Program-made: the position numbers and the translations under genes
In this document: one piece after another, positions 53,225-61,932 of the stretch
How positions within the stretch are numbered: position 1 is the first letter of the stretch
Layout of the letters: every line of letters begins with the position of its first letter
NCBI RefSeq assembly: GCF_023078335.1
Contig: NZ_CP095550.1
Span: forward strand, 4,880,001-4,944,000
Direction: 5' to 3'
Length of the DNA: 64,000 nucleotides
Origin: Metabacillus endolithicus
GTDB taxonomy: Bacteria; Bacillota; Bacilli; Bacillales; Bacillaceae
Notes under the pieces: generated by a model
Database searches by the model: none
What the model saw: the letters and a program-made list of their open reading frames with translations, nothing else
Told to the model about the DNA's origin: nothing

Positions 53225-54517
53225 TCATTTGCTTTTTCTATTTAAATAAACCTTTTCCACAACGAAAAGTAACGTAACAATAATTCCTGAGACGACCACA
53301 ACAAATAAATCTGATTTTATTTTCACCCAAATAAATGCACTCAGGATAACCCCATCTAAAACCAAGGCAATTGTTACTATAATGGGGTTGGCTCCTACCT
53401 TGTGACGTAAGTGCTTTAACACCCCTAAATGAACAATCATATCCATAATAAGATAAAGAATGGCACCCATTGATGCAATACGGGTTAAGTCAAGTGTTAC
53501 AGTTAAAATGATCGCTAAAACAACTGTTAACACTAAAGTGTTCTTTTGAACAGATTGTTTTATCCCAAAATAAGCCTTAGGAATTAGACTCATTTCCGAT
53601 AACATGGCTAACATCCTAGAAACCGCAAAAACACTTGCTATGATTCCCGTAATTGTAGCAATGATGGCTAATATCACAGTTAGCCATACACCATAATCAC
53701 CAAAGGCTGGACGGGCAGCTTCTGCAAGTGCGTAATCCTTTGCCTTTATGATTTCATCTATCGATAGGTTACTTGATACGGCCCAAGAGAGAAGTAAATA
53801 GATAACTAGACTGATCATAATAGAAATGCTAATTGCTAGTCCAATATTTTTTCTAGGCTTTGTGATTTCAGCTCCACTGTTTGTAATTGTCGTAAAGCCC
53901 TTAAATGCAAGGATTGTTAAAGACACAGCTGCTATCAAATTTAGTGTGCCTGCGTCTTGGTTCACTGCACTTGATTGAGATGGTAAAGCAAAGTCAACAA
54001 TCCACAAACCTGATAAAGCAAGCACTGATAATCCTAAGATTTTTACAAACGATGCAATGGAAGTAAAAGATTGGATAAATGTATTTCCTGATATGTTTAC
54101 AACGAATGAAAAAACAATTAATCCAACACCTAGTAATGGGATAAGCCAACTTGGTTGTTTACCCTCAAATAACTGAAGCGTATATGTCCCAAATGTTCGT
54201 GCCACTAAACTTTGATTTATAATCATCGAAATCGCCATCATAAGTGAAGCTGCAGTTGCAATTGTTCCTTTGCCATAAGCTTTTACTAAAAACATGCCAA
54301 TTCCACCAGCTGAGGGAAATTCCTGGCTCATTTTTATGTAGGAATATGAGCTAAAGCCTGTGACAATACTGCCAATTATAAAAATAAGAGGAAACCATTG
54401 ACCGGAAAGCTCGGCAACTTGTCCGAGTAAGGCAAAGATACCAGCGCTAATCATCACGCCTGTACCCAATCCAACAGCTCCCACTAGAGTAATACTATTC
54501 TTCTTGTATTTCCCCAT
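53225..54517 (-). CDS. APC family amino acid permease
   Basis: A 430-residue, 12-helix transporter with the APC helix-1 motif GLGTGVMISAGIFALLG, the helix-6 region LTILAFKGFTTITNSGAEI and the PRKNIG loop that follows it. These are typical of amino acid/polyamine antiporters or symporters. ATG 54517 follows AAAGGTGA. The substrate cannot be told from sequence. It is transcribed separately from ndk, whose terminator lies just upstream of its start. Confidence 0.88.
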   Translation of the reverse strand: MGKYKKNSITLVGAVGLGTGVMISAGIFALLGQVAELSGQWFPLIFIIGSIVTGFSSYSYIKMSQEFPSAGGIGMFLVKAYGKGTIATAASLMMAISMIINQSLVARTFGTYTLQLFEGKQPSWLIPLLGVGLIVFSFVVNISGNTFIQSFTSIASFVKILGLSVLALSGLWIVDFALPSQSSAVNQDAGTLNLIAAVSLTILAFKGFTTITNSGAEITKPRKNIGLAISISIMISLVIYLLLSWAVSSNLSIDEIIKAKDYALAEAARPAFGDYGVWLTVILAIIATITGIIASVFAVSRMLAMLSEMSLIPKAYFGIKQSVQKNTLVLTVVLAIILTVTLDLTRIASMGAILYLIMDMIVHLGVLKHLRHKVGANPIIVTIALVLDGVILSAFIWVKIKSDLFVVVVSGIIVTLLFVVEKVYLNRKSK

Positions 54518-54608
54518 TTTTTCACCTTTTCTATTAATTGTATTTTAAATGCCGTACCCTTTGTAAAATAGGATAAAACATCTTTAAAAAAGGTGTGAGT
54601 AGGATGAA

Positions 54609-54657
54609 AAGAAATAAGCCCTCCATCGTCTAACGAATGAATGGCTTATTTCTTGAT
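54609..54657 (-). terminator. Terminator of ndk
   Basis: AAGAAATAAGCC/GGCTTATTTCTT (54609-54654) with a 22-base loop. On the minus strand it is followed by TTTT. Confidence 0.8.
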
Positions 54658-54658
54658 A

Positions 54659-55120
54659 TTAACTACTTTTTCTCACATTTTGATTGTAATCTGCTTTTCC
54701 ATCTCGTAGCTTCAATGGATCAAAGAAATTTGCTATTTCCCGTTCTGCACTTTCTAGAGAATCTGATCCATGAATGACATTTTCTTCTTTACAAAAAGCA
54801 AAATCTCCACGAATTGTACCTGGCAGTGCTTCTGTTGGACTTGTTTTCCCAATCATCGTTCGAGAAACCTCTATGATATTTTCACCTTCCCAAACCATCG
54901 CAAAAACAGGTGCTGATGTAATAAAATCAACTAACTCTCCGAAAAATGGCTTCTCATTATGTTCTTCATAATGGTATTCAGCCTTTTCTCGATCAATTGT
55001 CATAAATTCTGCTTGTAAAAGAGTAAATCCTTTTTGTTCAAAACGGCTAACAATTTCTCCAATTAATTTTCTTTTCACACCATCAGGTTTGACCATGATA
55101 AAAGTTCTCTGCATCGGCAT
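54659..55120 (-). CDS. ndk: Nucleoside diphosphate kinase
   Basis: 153 residues with the full NDK core: [18 protein letters not shown], the [21 protein letters not shown] block, GTIRGDFA and the phospho-accepting His117 in NVIHGSDS. It transfers gamma-phosphate between nucleoside triphosphates and diphosphates. ATG 55120 (MPMQRTF) has GAGG 8 bases upstream. The longer frame from 55129 overlaps that site and the next ATG at 55114 is also possible. Confidence 0.95.
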   Translation of the reverse strand: MPMQRTFIMVKPDGVKRKLIGEIVSRFEQKGFTLLQAEFMTIDREKAEYHYEEHNEKPFFGELVDFITSAPVFAMVWEGENIIEVSRTMIGKTSPTEALPGTIRGDFAFCKEENVIHGSDSLESAEREIANFFDPLKLRDGKADYNQNVRKSS

Positions 55121-55359
55121 GAGAATCACCTCGTTTAAATGTATTTAAATTCACCTGACTCTGGTAAATCTACTAGTTATTATTGGAATTTTCATAATTT
55201 CTTAAACATGAATGAATAAAAAATCACATTGTAACTGTTTTTTACAAAATGCTATTTAGTTTGTTACATAATGCTACACAATCATAGACTGAACCTTTTT
55301 TGTGAAGGATAATTTAGAAAATTCCAAAAATATTACCTGGAGTAAGAGGTGGATAATCA

Positions 55360-56901
55360 TTGATACAAACACATCTAGCGATCGAAATGCAAGATATTGT
55401 GAAAAAATTTGGCCCGGTAGTTGCCAGTGATTCTGTTAACTTTTCTGTCAAAAAAGGGGAGATTCATGCCTTACTAGGTGAAAATGGTGCAGGGAAAAGT
55501 ACCATTATGAGCATGCTTTCCGGTATTTATAAAGCAGATAGTGGAACGATTGCCATACATGGTGAAACATGTCAGATTCGTTCACCAAAGGAATCAATGG
55601 AATTAGGGATTGGTATGGTTCATCAAAACTTCCGTTTGGTTGATACACTAACAGCCATTGAAAATATTATTCTTGGTGAAAAGAGCCAAATATGGCGAGG
55701 ACCCTCTTGGTTGAAGAAAAAGAGAGAAGAAATAAAAATAATCTCAGAGCAATATGGACTAAAGTTTCCTACAAATGTTCCAATCTGGCAATTATCCGTT
55801 GGAGAGCAGCAGCGTGTAGAGATTGTAAAAACACTTTACCGGGGTGCTGACATCATCATTTTCGATGAGCCTACATCTGTTCTGACTCCTTTTGAAGCAG
55901 AGCAATTATTTCAAACGATGAAGAACCTAAAAATACATGGAAAAACAATGATCATCACAACTCACAAACTAAAAGAAGTTATGGAGGTTTCAGATCGAAT
56001 TTCTGTTATGCGTAAAGGGAAAATGATTGCTCACCGAAATATTGCTGATACGTCTGTTGAAGAGTTAGCGCAATTGATGGTCGGCACATTACGTACAAAA
56101 GGGGTAACTGTTACATCAGAGTCAAGCGGAAAACCCGTTATAGAAGTTCAAAATCTTTGCGTTCAAGGAGAGCGTGGGATGCTTTCGATTGATCAAGTTA
56201 GCTTCACGATTCATGAACATGAAATTGTCGGGGTGGCTGGTGTTGCAGGAAATGGTCAGAAGGAACTCGCCGAAACGTTAACAGGCTTTATCCCTTGGAA
56301 AAGCGGATCCATCATGTTTAATCAGGAACAACTTATTTCTCCTACCGTACAGAGTTTAATAGATAAAGGAATTGCTCATATCCCTGAGGATCGTATGAAA
56401 AGTGGTTTAGCAGGAAGCTTAGGAATAGTTGATAACTTACTATTAAAAACATATCGAACAACCAAACGTACAAAATGGGGTCTTCTCCAAAAGAAACAAA
56501 ATAGTGAGTGGTCAAGAAAATTAGTTGAAACATTTGATGTGAAAACAGCTGACCTACATAGTCCTGTTCGACAGCTTTCAGGTGGTAATCAGCAAAAGCT
56601 ATTATTCGCAAGAGAAATTGATCAAGAGCCAAAATTAATGATTGCTGTACATCCAACACAGGGATTGGATGTTGGTGCTACTGAAGCAGTACATCAGATG
56701 TTGCTAAATCTTAAGATTTCAGGAGGTGCTATTTTACTAATATCGGAAGATTTAGATGAAGTAATGAAACTGTCCGATAAAATTCTAGTTTTATATAACG
56801 GAAAAGTGAACGGCGTCATTCCTCGGGCAAAAGCTGAAAAAGAGTATATTGGCCAACTTATGGCTGGTTTGGATGAGCGGAAGGAAGGAGTTGTTTTATG
56901 A
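55360..56901 (+). CDS. Nucleoside/purine ABC transporter ATPase (NupO/BMP type)
   Basis: A 513-residue double-ATPase. The first domain has Walker A GENGAGKST, signature LSVGEQQRV and Walker B IIIFDEPTSVL. The second has a degenerate Walker A (GVAGNGQKEL), LSGGNQQKL and the variant AVHPTQGLD. This asymmetric layout is characteristic of ABC importers paired with BMP-family binding proteins (B. subtilis NupNOPQ). TTG 55360 lies behind AAGAGGTGG. It overlaps the permease gene by 4 bases. It heads a five-gene operon that ends with a Rieske oxygenase. Confidence 0.9.
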   Translation: MIQTHLAIEMQDIVKKFGPVVASDSVNFSVKKGEIHALLGENGAGKSTIMSMLSGIYKADSGTIAIHGETCQIRSPKESMELGIGMVHQNFRLVDTLTAIENIILGEKSQIWRGPSWLKKKREEIKIISEQYGLKFPTNVPIWQLSVGEQQRVEIVKTLYRGADIIIFDEPTSVLTPFEAEQLFQTMKNLKIHGKTMIITTHKLKEVMEVSDRISVMRKGKMIAHRNIADTSVEELAQLMVGTLRTKGVTVTSESSGKPVIEVQNLCVQGERGMLSIDQVSFTIHEHEIVGVAGVAGNGQKELAETLTGFIPWKSGSIMFNQEQLISPTVQSLIDKGIAHIPEDRMKSGLAGSLGIVDNLLLKTYRTTKRTKWGLLQKKQNSEWSRKLVETFDVKTADLHSPVRQLSGGNQQKLLFAREIDQEPKLMIAVHPTQGLDVGATEAVHQMLLNLKISGGAILLISEDLDEVMKLSDKILVLYNGKVNGVIPRAKAEKEYIGQLMAGLDERKEGVVL

Positions 56902-58005
56902 ACCAAAAAACATCTGCAGAACATACTGCCGTTGAAATACAGGGTTCAAAAAAGAAAGTTGAATGGCCTTTTCGATTAGAATATGACCCACATAAAAAGT
57001 CGAGCAGCTGGTTTGTACCACTTTTATCAATAGTTATAGCTTTACTTATTTGTGCTGTATTTATTGCAATCGACGGGATGAATCCCATTACGGTTTATGG
57101 AAAAATGCTGCAAGGTGCATTTGGCTCTGCTTTTGGTCTAAGTGAAACACTTGTAAAAGCAACCCCTCTTTTACTTTGTGGACTCGGTGTGGCCATTGCT
57201 TACCGAATTTCGATCTGGAATATTGGTGCAGAAGGACAATTTTTACTAGGAGCAATTGGGGCAACGTCTATCACCATTTACTTCCCAAACTTGCCTGGAA
57301 TCGTTTATATCCCACTTATGGTCATCGTTGGAATAGTAGCTGGTGCTGTATGGGGGTTGCTAACCGCTTTACCTCGAACTTATTTCCAAGTCAATGAGCT
57401 AATCACATCATTGATGTTGAACTATATCGCTCTTTTGCTATTAGATTATTTTGTATTTGGACCATGGAGAGATCCTGAGGGCTTTAATTTTCCGGGAACT
57501 CCAATATTTTTACCTTCACAATTACTAGCCACAATAGGTGATACTCGACTTCATATTGGAGTATTGTTCGCAATAATTGCGGTTATTATATTTGCATTTT
57601 TTATTTTAAAAACTCGTTATTTATGAATTAAGAGTACTTGGAGCTAACCCATCAGCGGCTAAATATGCCGGTATCAAGATTAATAAACACATTCTTCTAG
57701 TTATGATGATTAGCGGTGGTATGGCAGGCCTGGCTGGAATGATTGAGGTATCCGGTGTTGCAGGAAGGCTCATGTATGGTATTTCACCAGGTTATGGATA
57801 CACAGCTATTATCGTTGCATGGCTAGCCAGATTAAATCCATGGGCAATGATTGTTTCATCGATTTTTATTGGTGGATTAATAGTCGGTGGTTATAGTGTT
57901 CAAACCATTGGCCTACCATCTTCTATGTCTCTAATGCTTCAAGGTGCCATTTTATTTTGCATAATTGGTGGAGAAATGCTTAGCAAATTTCGTGTGAAAA
58001 AGTAG
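56898..58005 (+). CDS. Nucleoside/purine ABC transporter permease 1 (NupP type), frameshifted
   Basis: About 368 residues with a BPD_transp_2 fold: AYRISIWNIGAEGQFLLGAIG and VNELITSLMLNYIALLLLDY, then GANPSAAKYAGI and the MAGLAGMIEVSG block. The frame stops at 57626 (KTRYL). Removing one T at 57620-57622 gives TRYYELRVLGANPSAAKYAG and runs to 58005. It begins within the ATPase gene (ATGA overlap) and is followed by its permease partner. Confidence 0.85.
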
Positions 58006-58064
58006 GAAACAAGATAACCGTGATTTTACGTTTATTTGAAAAAACTAGGAAGAGAGGCACGACA

Positions 58065-58994
58065 ATGGATGTTTTCATTTTGCTCTTAACAGCAGCCATA
58101 TCATCTGGTACACCATTGCTGTTTGCGGTACTAGGAGGAATTTTAAGTGAAAAAGCAGGAGTCATTCATCTTGGTACTGAAGGCATTATGCTAATTGGGG
58201 CAGTCATGTCATGTATTGTTTTTATTGAAACCGAAAGCTTGTTCGTAACATTTCTTGCCTGCTTATTAGCCTCAGGATTCCTCGGACTGATTCATGCATT
58301 TTTAAGTATTAGTTTAGGTGCTAATCAAATCGTGAGTGGGTTAGCAATCACTTTATTCGGTACGGGACTCAGTGCGTATTTAGGTAAATCTGTAGCGGGA
58401 ATTGCGTTACCGGTATCCGTTCCAAAGGTGGAGTTAAGTTGGCTGGAGTTCATCCCTGTGATCGGTAAGGTGTTTTCAACCCTCGATCTTTTCATTTGGA
58501 TGAGTATCGTGTTAACGATTGTTCTTTATTTATATATGTTCAAAACTTCATGGGGACTTCATTTGAAAGCGGTTGGTGATAGTCCTTCAACTACAGATGT
58601 GATGGGAATTTCAGTAACAGGTTTTCGTTATTTTCACGTTATTTTCGGCTCGATGCTCATGGGACTATCAGGATTTTATCTCATCATGGCCTATTCGCCT
58701 AACTGGATAGAAGGAATGACAGCTGGAAGAGGGTGGATTGCAATTGCTTTAATTATCTTTGCTCGCTGGAATCCTATCTACGCATTATTCTGCGCCTATT
58801 TTTTCGGGGGCCTTGATGCACTTGGTTTTCGTATTCAACTATTTGAAATACCGGTTCCCTCTTATTTTCTAAAAATGATTCCTTATATTGCAACGATTGT
58901 CGTCTTAATGTTTGTTGGATGGAAAAATAGAAACAAACCTCCGATTGAACCAAAGGCATTAGGAGTTCCATATTTCCGTGAGCAACGATTTTAA
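58065..58994 (+). CDS. Nucleoside/purine ABC transporter permease 2 (NupQ type)
   Basis: A 309-residue permease with eight or nine helices: SSGTPLLFAVLGGILSEKAGVIHLGTEGIMLIGA, GANQIVSGLAITLFGTGLS and KAVGDSPSTTDVMGIS, which correspond to the second BPD_transp_2 subunit of BMP-type importers. ATG 58065 has AGAGAGG 7 bases upstream; the longer frame from 58020 does not. Confidence 0.9.
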   Translation: MDVFILLLTAAISSGTPLLFAVLGGILSEKAGVIHLGTEGIMLIGAVMSCIVFIETESLFVTFLACLLASGFLGLIHAFLSISLGANQIVSGLAITLFGTGLSAYLGKSVAGIALPVSVPKVELSWLEFIPVIGKVFSTLDLFIWMSIVLTIVLYLYMFKTSWGLHLKAVGDSPSTTDVMGISVTGFRYFHVIFGSMLMGLSGFYLIMAYSPNWIEGMTAGRGWIAIALIIFARWNPIYALFCAYFFGGLDALGFRIQLFEIPVPSYFLKMIPYIATIVVLMFVGWKNRNKPPIEPKALGVPYFREQRF

Positions 58995-59066
58995 TGATCA
59001 CATCACTTAAGGAGGTGGTGTAACAGGTTATTGAGTAGATTTTTTAAATATAAGGGGGATATTGAG

Positions 59067-60203
59067 TTGAAGAAAAAAATAATGGGCTTATTTGTTTTGA
59101 TCATGATGTTCATGGTTATGGTTGCTTGTTCTCAGGAGTCTTCACAGCCTGCTGAACCTGAGGCAACAGAAGAAGAAACAGAAGCAACAATAACAGAATC
59201 AGGAACAGAAGCATTACCAAAAGTAGCATTTGTTTATATTGGTGTACCTGGTGATGGTGGTTGGACGTTCGAGCATGATAAAGGAAGACAAATGGTTGAT
59301 GAAACATTTGGTATTACCTCGACAACAGTAGAAAATGTTCCGGAGGGTCCTGATGCTGAACGTGTTATTGAAGAACTAGCTCAAGATCATAACATCATTT
59401 TTACAACAAGCTTTGGGTATATGGATCCAACTGTGAATGTAGCTAAAAAATATCCTGATGTTGTGTTTATGCATGCAACTGGTTATAAAACCTCTGAAAA
59501 CCTGGGTACATACCAAGGGAAAGGGTATCAGCCTGGATATTTAGCTGGGATTGCTGCTGGAAAGTTAACGGAAAACAATAAAATTGGTTATGTTGGTGCT
59601 TTCCCAATACCAGAGGTTATTTACACGATTAATGCTTTCACATTAGGTGCACAAAGTGTGAATCCTGATATTGAAGTGTCAGTTGTTTGGAGTAATACGT
59701 GGTTTGATCCTGCAACCGAAAGACAGGCAGCTGTTACATTATTAGATGAAGGTGTTGACGTTCTAGCAAACTACCAAGATTCACCAGCGGGTATCCAAGC
59801 TGCTGCTGAACGAGGCGTTTGGGGAATGGGGAATGACTCTGACATGAACAAATACGCACCTGAGACTTATGTAACGAATCCAACTCTTAATTGGGGACCT
59901 TATTATGTTGACGTTGTTCAAAGTGTAATAGATGGGACATGGGAAACGAATTCCTATTATGGAGGGTTAAAAGAAGGAATGGTTGATTTAGCTCCATTCG
60001 GTAAAAATGTACCACAAGATGTGCAAAATGCTGTTAATACAAAAAAACAAGAAATCATTGATGAAACTTATGAGGTATTTAGTGGTCCGATTTATGATCA
60101 GACAGGTGAACTCAAGCTTGCGGAGGGAGAAATCATTCCTCTTGAAGACATTCTTAGTATGAACTGGTTTGTTAAAGGAGTAAAAGGAACGATTCCAGAA
60201 TAA
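59067..60203 (+). CDS. BMP family solute-binding lipoprotein (purine-binding-like)
   Basis: About 378 residues. The lipoprotein signal ends VMVAC (lipobox), followed by an acidic Glu/Thr linker (about 30 residues) and a BMP domain beginning ALPKVAFVYIGVPGDGGWTFEHDKGR. The DGGW(T/S)xxHxxGR pattern and the GIQAAAERGVWGMGNDSD segment resemble the adenine/purine-binding branch of this family more than nucleoside-binding Med/BmpA, but this is a judgement from memory. TTG 59067 follows AAGGGGG; a stronger AAGGAGGTGGTG lies further up at 59010-59020 and could serve TTG 59031. Confidence 0.83.
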   Translation: MKKKIMGLFVLIMMFMVMVACSQESSQPAEPEATEEETEATITESGTEALPKVAFVYIGVPGDGGWTFEHDKGRQMVDETFGITSTTVENVPEGPDAERVIEELAQDHNIIFTTSFGYMDPTVNVAKKYPDVVFMHATGYKTSENLGTYQGKGYQPGYLAGIAAGKLTENNKIGYVGAFPIPEVIYTINAFTLGAQSVNPDIEVSVVWSNTWFDPATERQAAVTLLDEGVDVLANYQDSPAGIQAAAERGVWGMGNDSDMNKYAPETYVTNPTLNWGPYYVDVVQSVIDGTWETNSYYGGLKEGMVDLAPFGKNVPQDVQNAVNTKKQEIIDETYEVFSGPIYDQTGELKLAEGEIIPLEDILSMNWFVKGVKGTIPE

Positions 60204-60222
60204 ACGGAAAGGATGACATGTC

Positions 60223-61200
60223 ATGCAAGTGAAAGATCCTGTTTTGTTTCATCAATGGCATCCAGTCCTATTATCGAAAGAGTTAGTTGATCTTCCAAAG
60301 GCTGCTGAAGTTCTTGGTGAAAAAATTGTTATATTTCGTACATCTCAAGGTGTGCATGCTTTTAAAGATTTATGTATACACCGAGGAGTACCCCTTTCAT
60401 TAGGAAAAGTAATGAATGATACAATCGTTTGTCCATATCATGGGTGGACCTATAGTACGTGTGGAACATGCACAAAAATCCCGGCAATGCCAAAAGGAAA
60501 GGCGATACCAAGAAAGGCAAAAGCCATTACTTATCATTGTGTTGAAGAAGCCGGGTTAGTATGGGTTAGCTTGGGTCAACCAGAACATCCCCCCGCTATT
60601 GGTGAAGAGAATGTGGGCAATGAATTGGTTCGTGTTGAAATGGGACCTTATGAAATCAATGCAGCAGGGCCACGGGTTGTTGAAAATTTCCTAGACGTTT
60701 CACATCTTATGTTCGTTCATGAAGGACTTCTTGGAGATAGTCAGTTTCCTGAAATTGGTGATTATGAGGTGCATGAGCAAGATGGAGTTCTAGTTTCTGA
60801 TGAAATCGATATTTATCAACCAGATCCAGATGGAAGAGGGCATGGTGTGCATGCAAAATACACGTATAAAGTTTTCCATCCACTTTGTGCAGGCTTTACA
60901 AAAAGAATTGATCATTCTGAAGAGTTTTTTGATCTTTATCTTATCGTTTCGCCAGTAAATGAAGAAAAAAGTAAAGCATTTATGATTATGGAACGCAATT
61001 ATGCGTTAGAAGAAGACGAAAAAGTATTTGTAGATTTCCAAGATCTTTTAATCGAGCAAGACAAGATCATTGTAGAAAATCAAAAACCAGAGTTACTTCC
61101 ACTAGATCTGCAAGCTGAGCTACACTTAAAAAGCGATAGAGTTAGTATTGCCTATAGAAAAATGTTAAAAGAAGTAGGATTATCATTTGGAACTGCATAG
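60223..61200 (+). CDS. Rieske non-heme iron oxygenase, alpha subunit
   Basis: A 325-residue oxygenase. The Rieske [2Fe-2S] ligands are Cys51-x-His53 and Cys70-x2-His73 (CIHRG, CPYHGW). The catalytic mononuclear iron motif N155-x2-D158-x2-H161-x4-H166 lies in ENFLDVSHLMFVHE. Size and sequence recall the monooxygenase/demethylase group (VanA, TsaM, methylxanthine demethylases). It lies 20 bases after the purine-type binding protein gene and before a terminator, so it is the last gene of the transporter operon. No reductase or ferredoxin gene is in the window, so electrons must come from a shared partner. Confidence 0.88.
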   Translation: MQVKDPVLFHQWHPVLLSKELVDLPKAAEVLGEKIVIFRTSQGVHAFKDLCIHRGVPLSLGKVMNDTIVCPYHGWTYSTCGTCTKIPAMPKGKAIPRKAKAITYHCVEEAGLVWVSLGQPEHPPAIGEENVGNELVRVEMGPYEINAAGPRVVENFLDVSHLMFVHEGLLGDSQFPEIGDYEVHEQDGVLVSDEIDIYQPDPDGRGHGVHAKYTYKVFHPLCAGFTKRIDHSEEFFDLYLIVSPVNEEKSKAFMIMERNYALEEDEKVFVDFQDLLIEQDKIIVENQKPELLPLDLQAELHLKSDRVSIAYRKMLKEVGLSFGTA

Positions 61201-61212
61201 CGATAAATGAAG

Positions 61213-61238
61213 GAAGGCTGTGTTAGCCTTTCTTTTTT
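61213..61238 (+). terminator. Terminator of the transporter/Rieske operon
   Basis: GAAGGCT/AGCCTTTC with a 5-base loop, followed by a T6 run. Confidence 0.8.
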
Positions 61239-61365
61239 CGTATATAGATATCCTCTTACTCTATTATTTTTTTGTTTCTTCTAAAAATATAGTACTCAAA
61301 GAACAAACACATGCATATGATAATTTTAGATACTAGACATTAGATGAAAAGAAAGAGTTGTTATT

Positions 61366-61810
61366 ATGGCATTAAGTAAAAATCGATTAATTGGACGAAA
61401 TGCAATTATGCTGTTGTTATCCGAAGATCCTAACGAACAGCTTCAATTCCTTCAACAAAACAAATGGAGAAATTTGTTTGGGAAAAGTGGGTTCGATGGA
61501 GGCGAATAAAGTCGTTGCATCTATTGAAACAGCAGCAAAGAAAAATGGCATTATACAGTCTGATGTTTATCGTGAATCACATGCATTATATCATGCAATT
61601 ATGGAAGCCTTACATGGTGTAACCCGAGGTCAAGTACAGTTAGGTTCAGTGTTACGAACCGTTGGACTTTCTTTCGCGGTTTTACGTGGCAATCCATATG
61701 ATCATGATCAAGAAGGAGATTGGATTGCTGTAGCACTGTATGGAACAATTGGTGCTCCAGTAAAAGGCTCTGAGCATGAAACGATTGGCCTTGGTATTAA
61801 TCATATATAA
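61366..61810 (+). CDS. hutP: Hut operon antiterminator HutP, frameshifted
   Basis: A close match to B. subtilis HutP (about 148 residues). The landmarks are [44 protein letters not shown] and [18 protein letters not shown], including the L-His/Mg2+ binding residues. The start ([14 protein letters not shown]) is in another frame. Removing one A at 61470-61472 gives [12 protein letters not shown]. HutP with L-histidine and Mg2+ binds UAG-type triplets in the downstream leader and disrupts the hut terminator. The ribosome site upstream of ATG 61366 is weak (AAAGAG), which fits low expression. Confidence 0.9.
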
Positions 61811-61818
61811 AGTGCCCA

Positions 61819-61888
61819 TAGTTAATAGATAAGCAGGGGGCTATATCATGAAATCTTTGATTTCATCGATATAAAGCCCCCTTTTTTT
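61819..61888 (+). terminator. hut attenuator: HutP recognition triplets and terminator
   Basis: The known HutP target is a series of NAG triplets. Here TAG (61819-61821), 4 bases, TAG (61826-61828), then AAG and CAG precede a long stem. GGGGGCT/AGCCCCC (61836-61842 with 61875-61881) continues inside with ATATCATGAAATC/GATTTCAT-C-GATAT, followed by T7. Without histidine-loaded HutP, transcription should stop before hutH. Confidence 0.85.
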
Positions 61889-61892
61889 ATTG

Positions 61893-61914
61893 ACCCTTTA
61901 ACTAACTAAAGGGT
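61893..61914 (+). promoter_or_regulatory. Second hairpin next to the hutH ribosome site
   Basis: ACCCTTTA-ACTAAC-TAAAGGGT is a perfect 8-bp stem ending about 3 bases before the GGAGGGAG site of hutH. It may modulate translation or be part of the antiterminated structure. Confidence 0.5.
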
Positions 61915-61932
61915 ATGGAGGGAGTCGTAAAG

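Noticed and set aside
55121..55359. Purine or other riboswitch before the Nup-type ABC operon
   Set aside because: I looked for the paired stems and conserved purine-aptamer loops and found neither; the region is AT-rich without a terminator or antiterminator pair.
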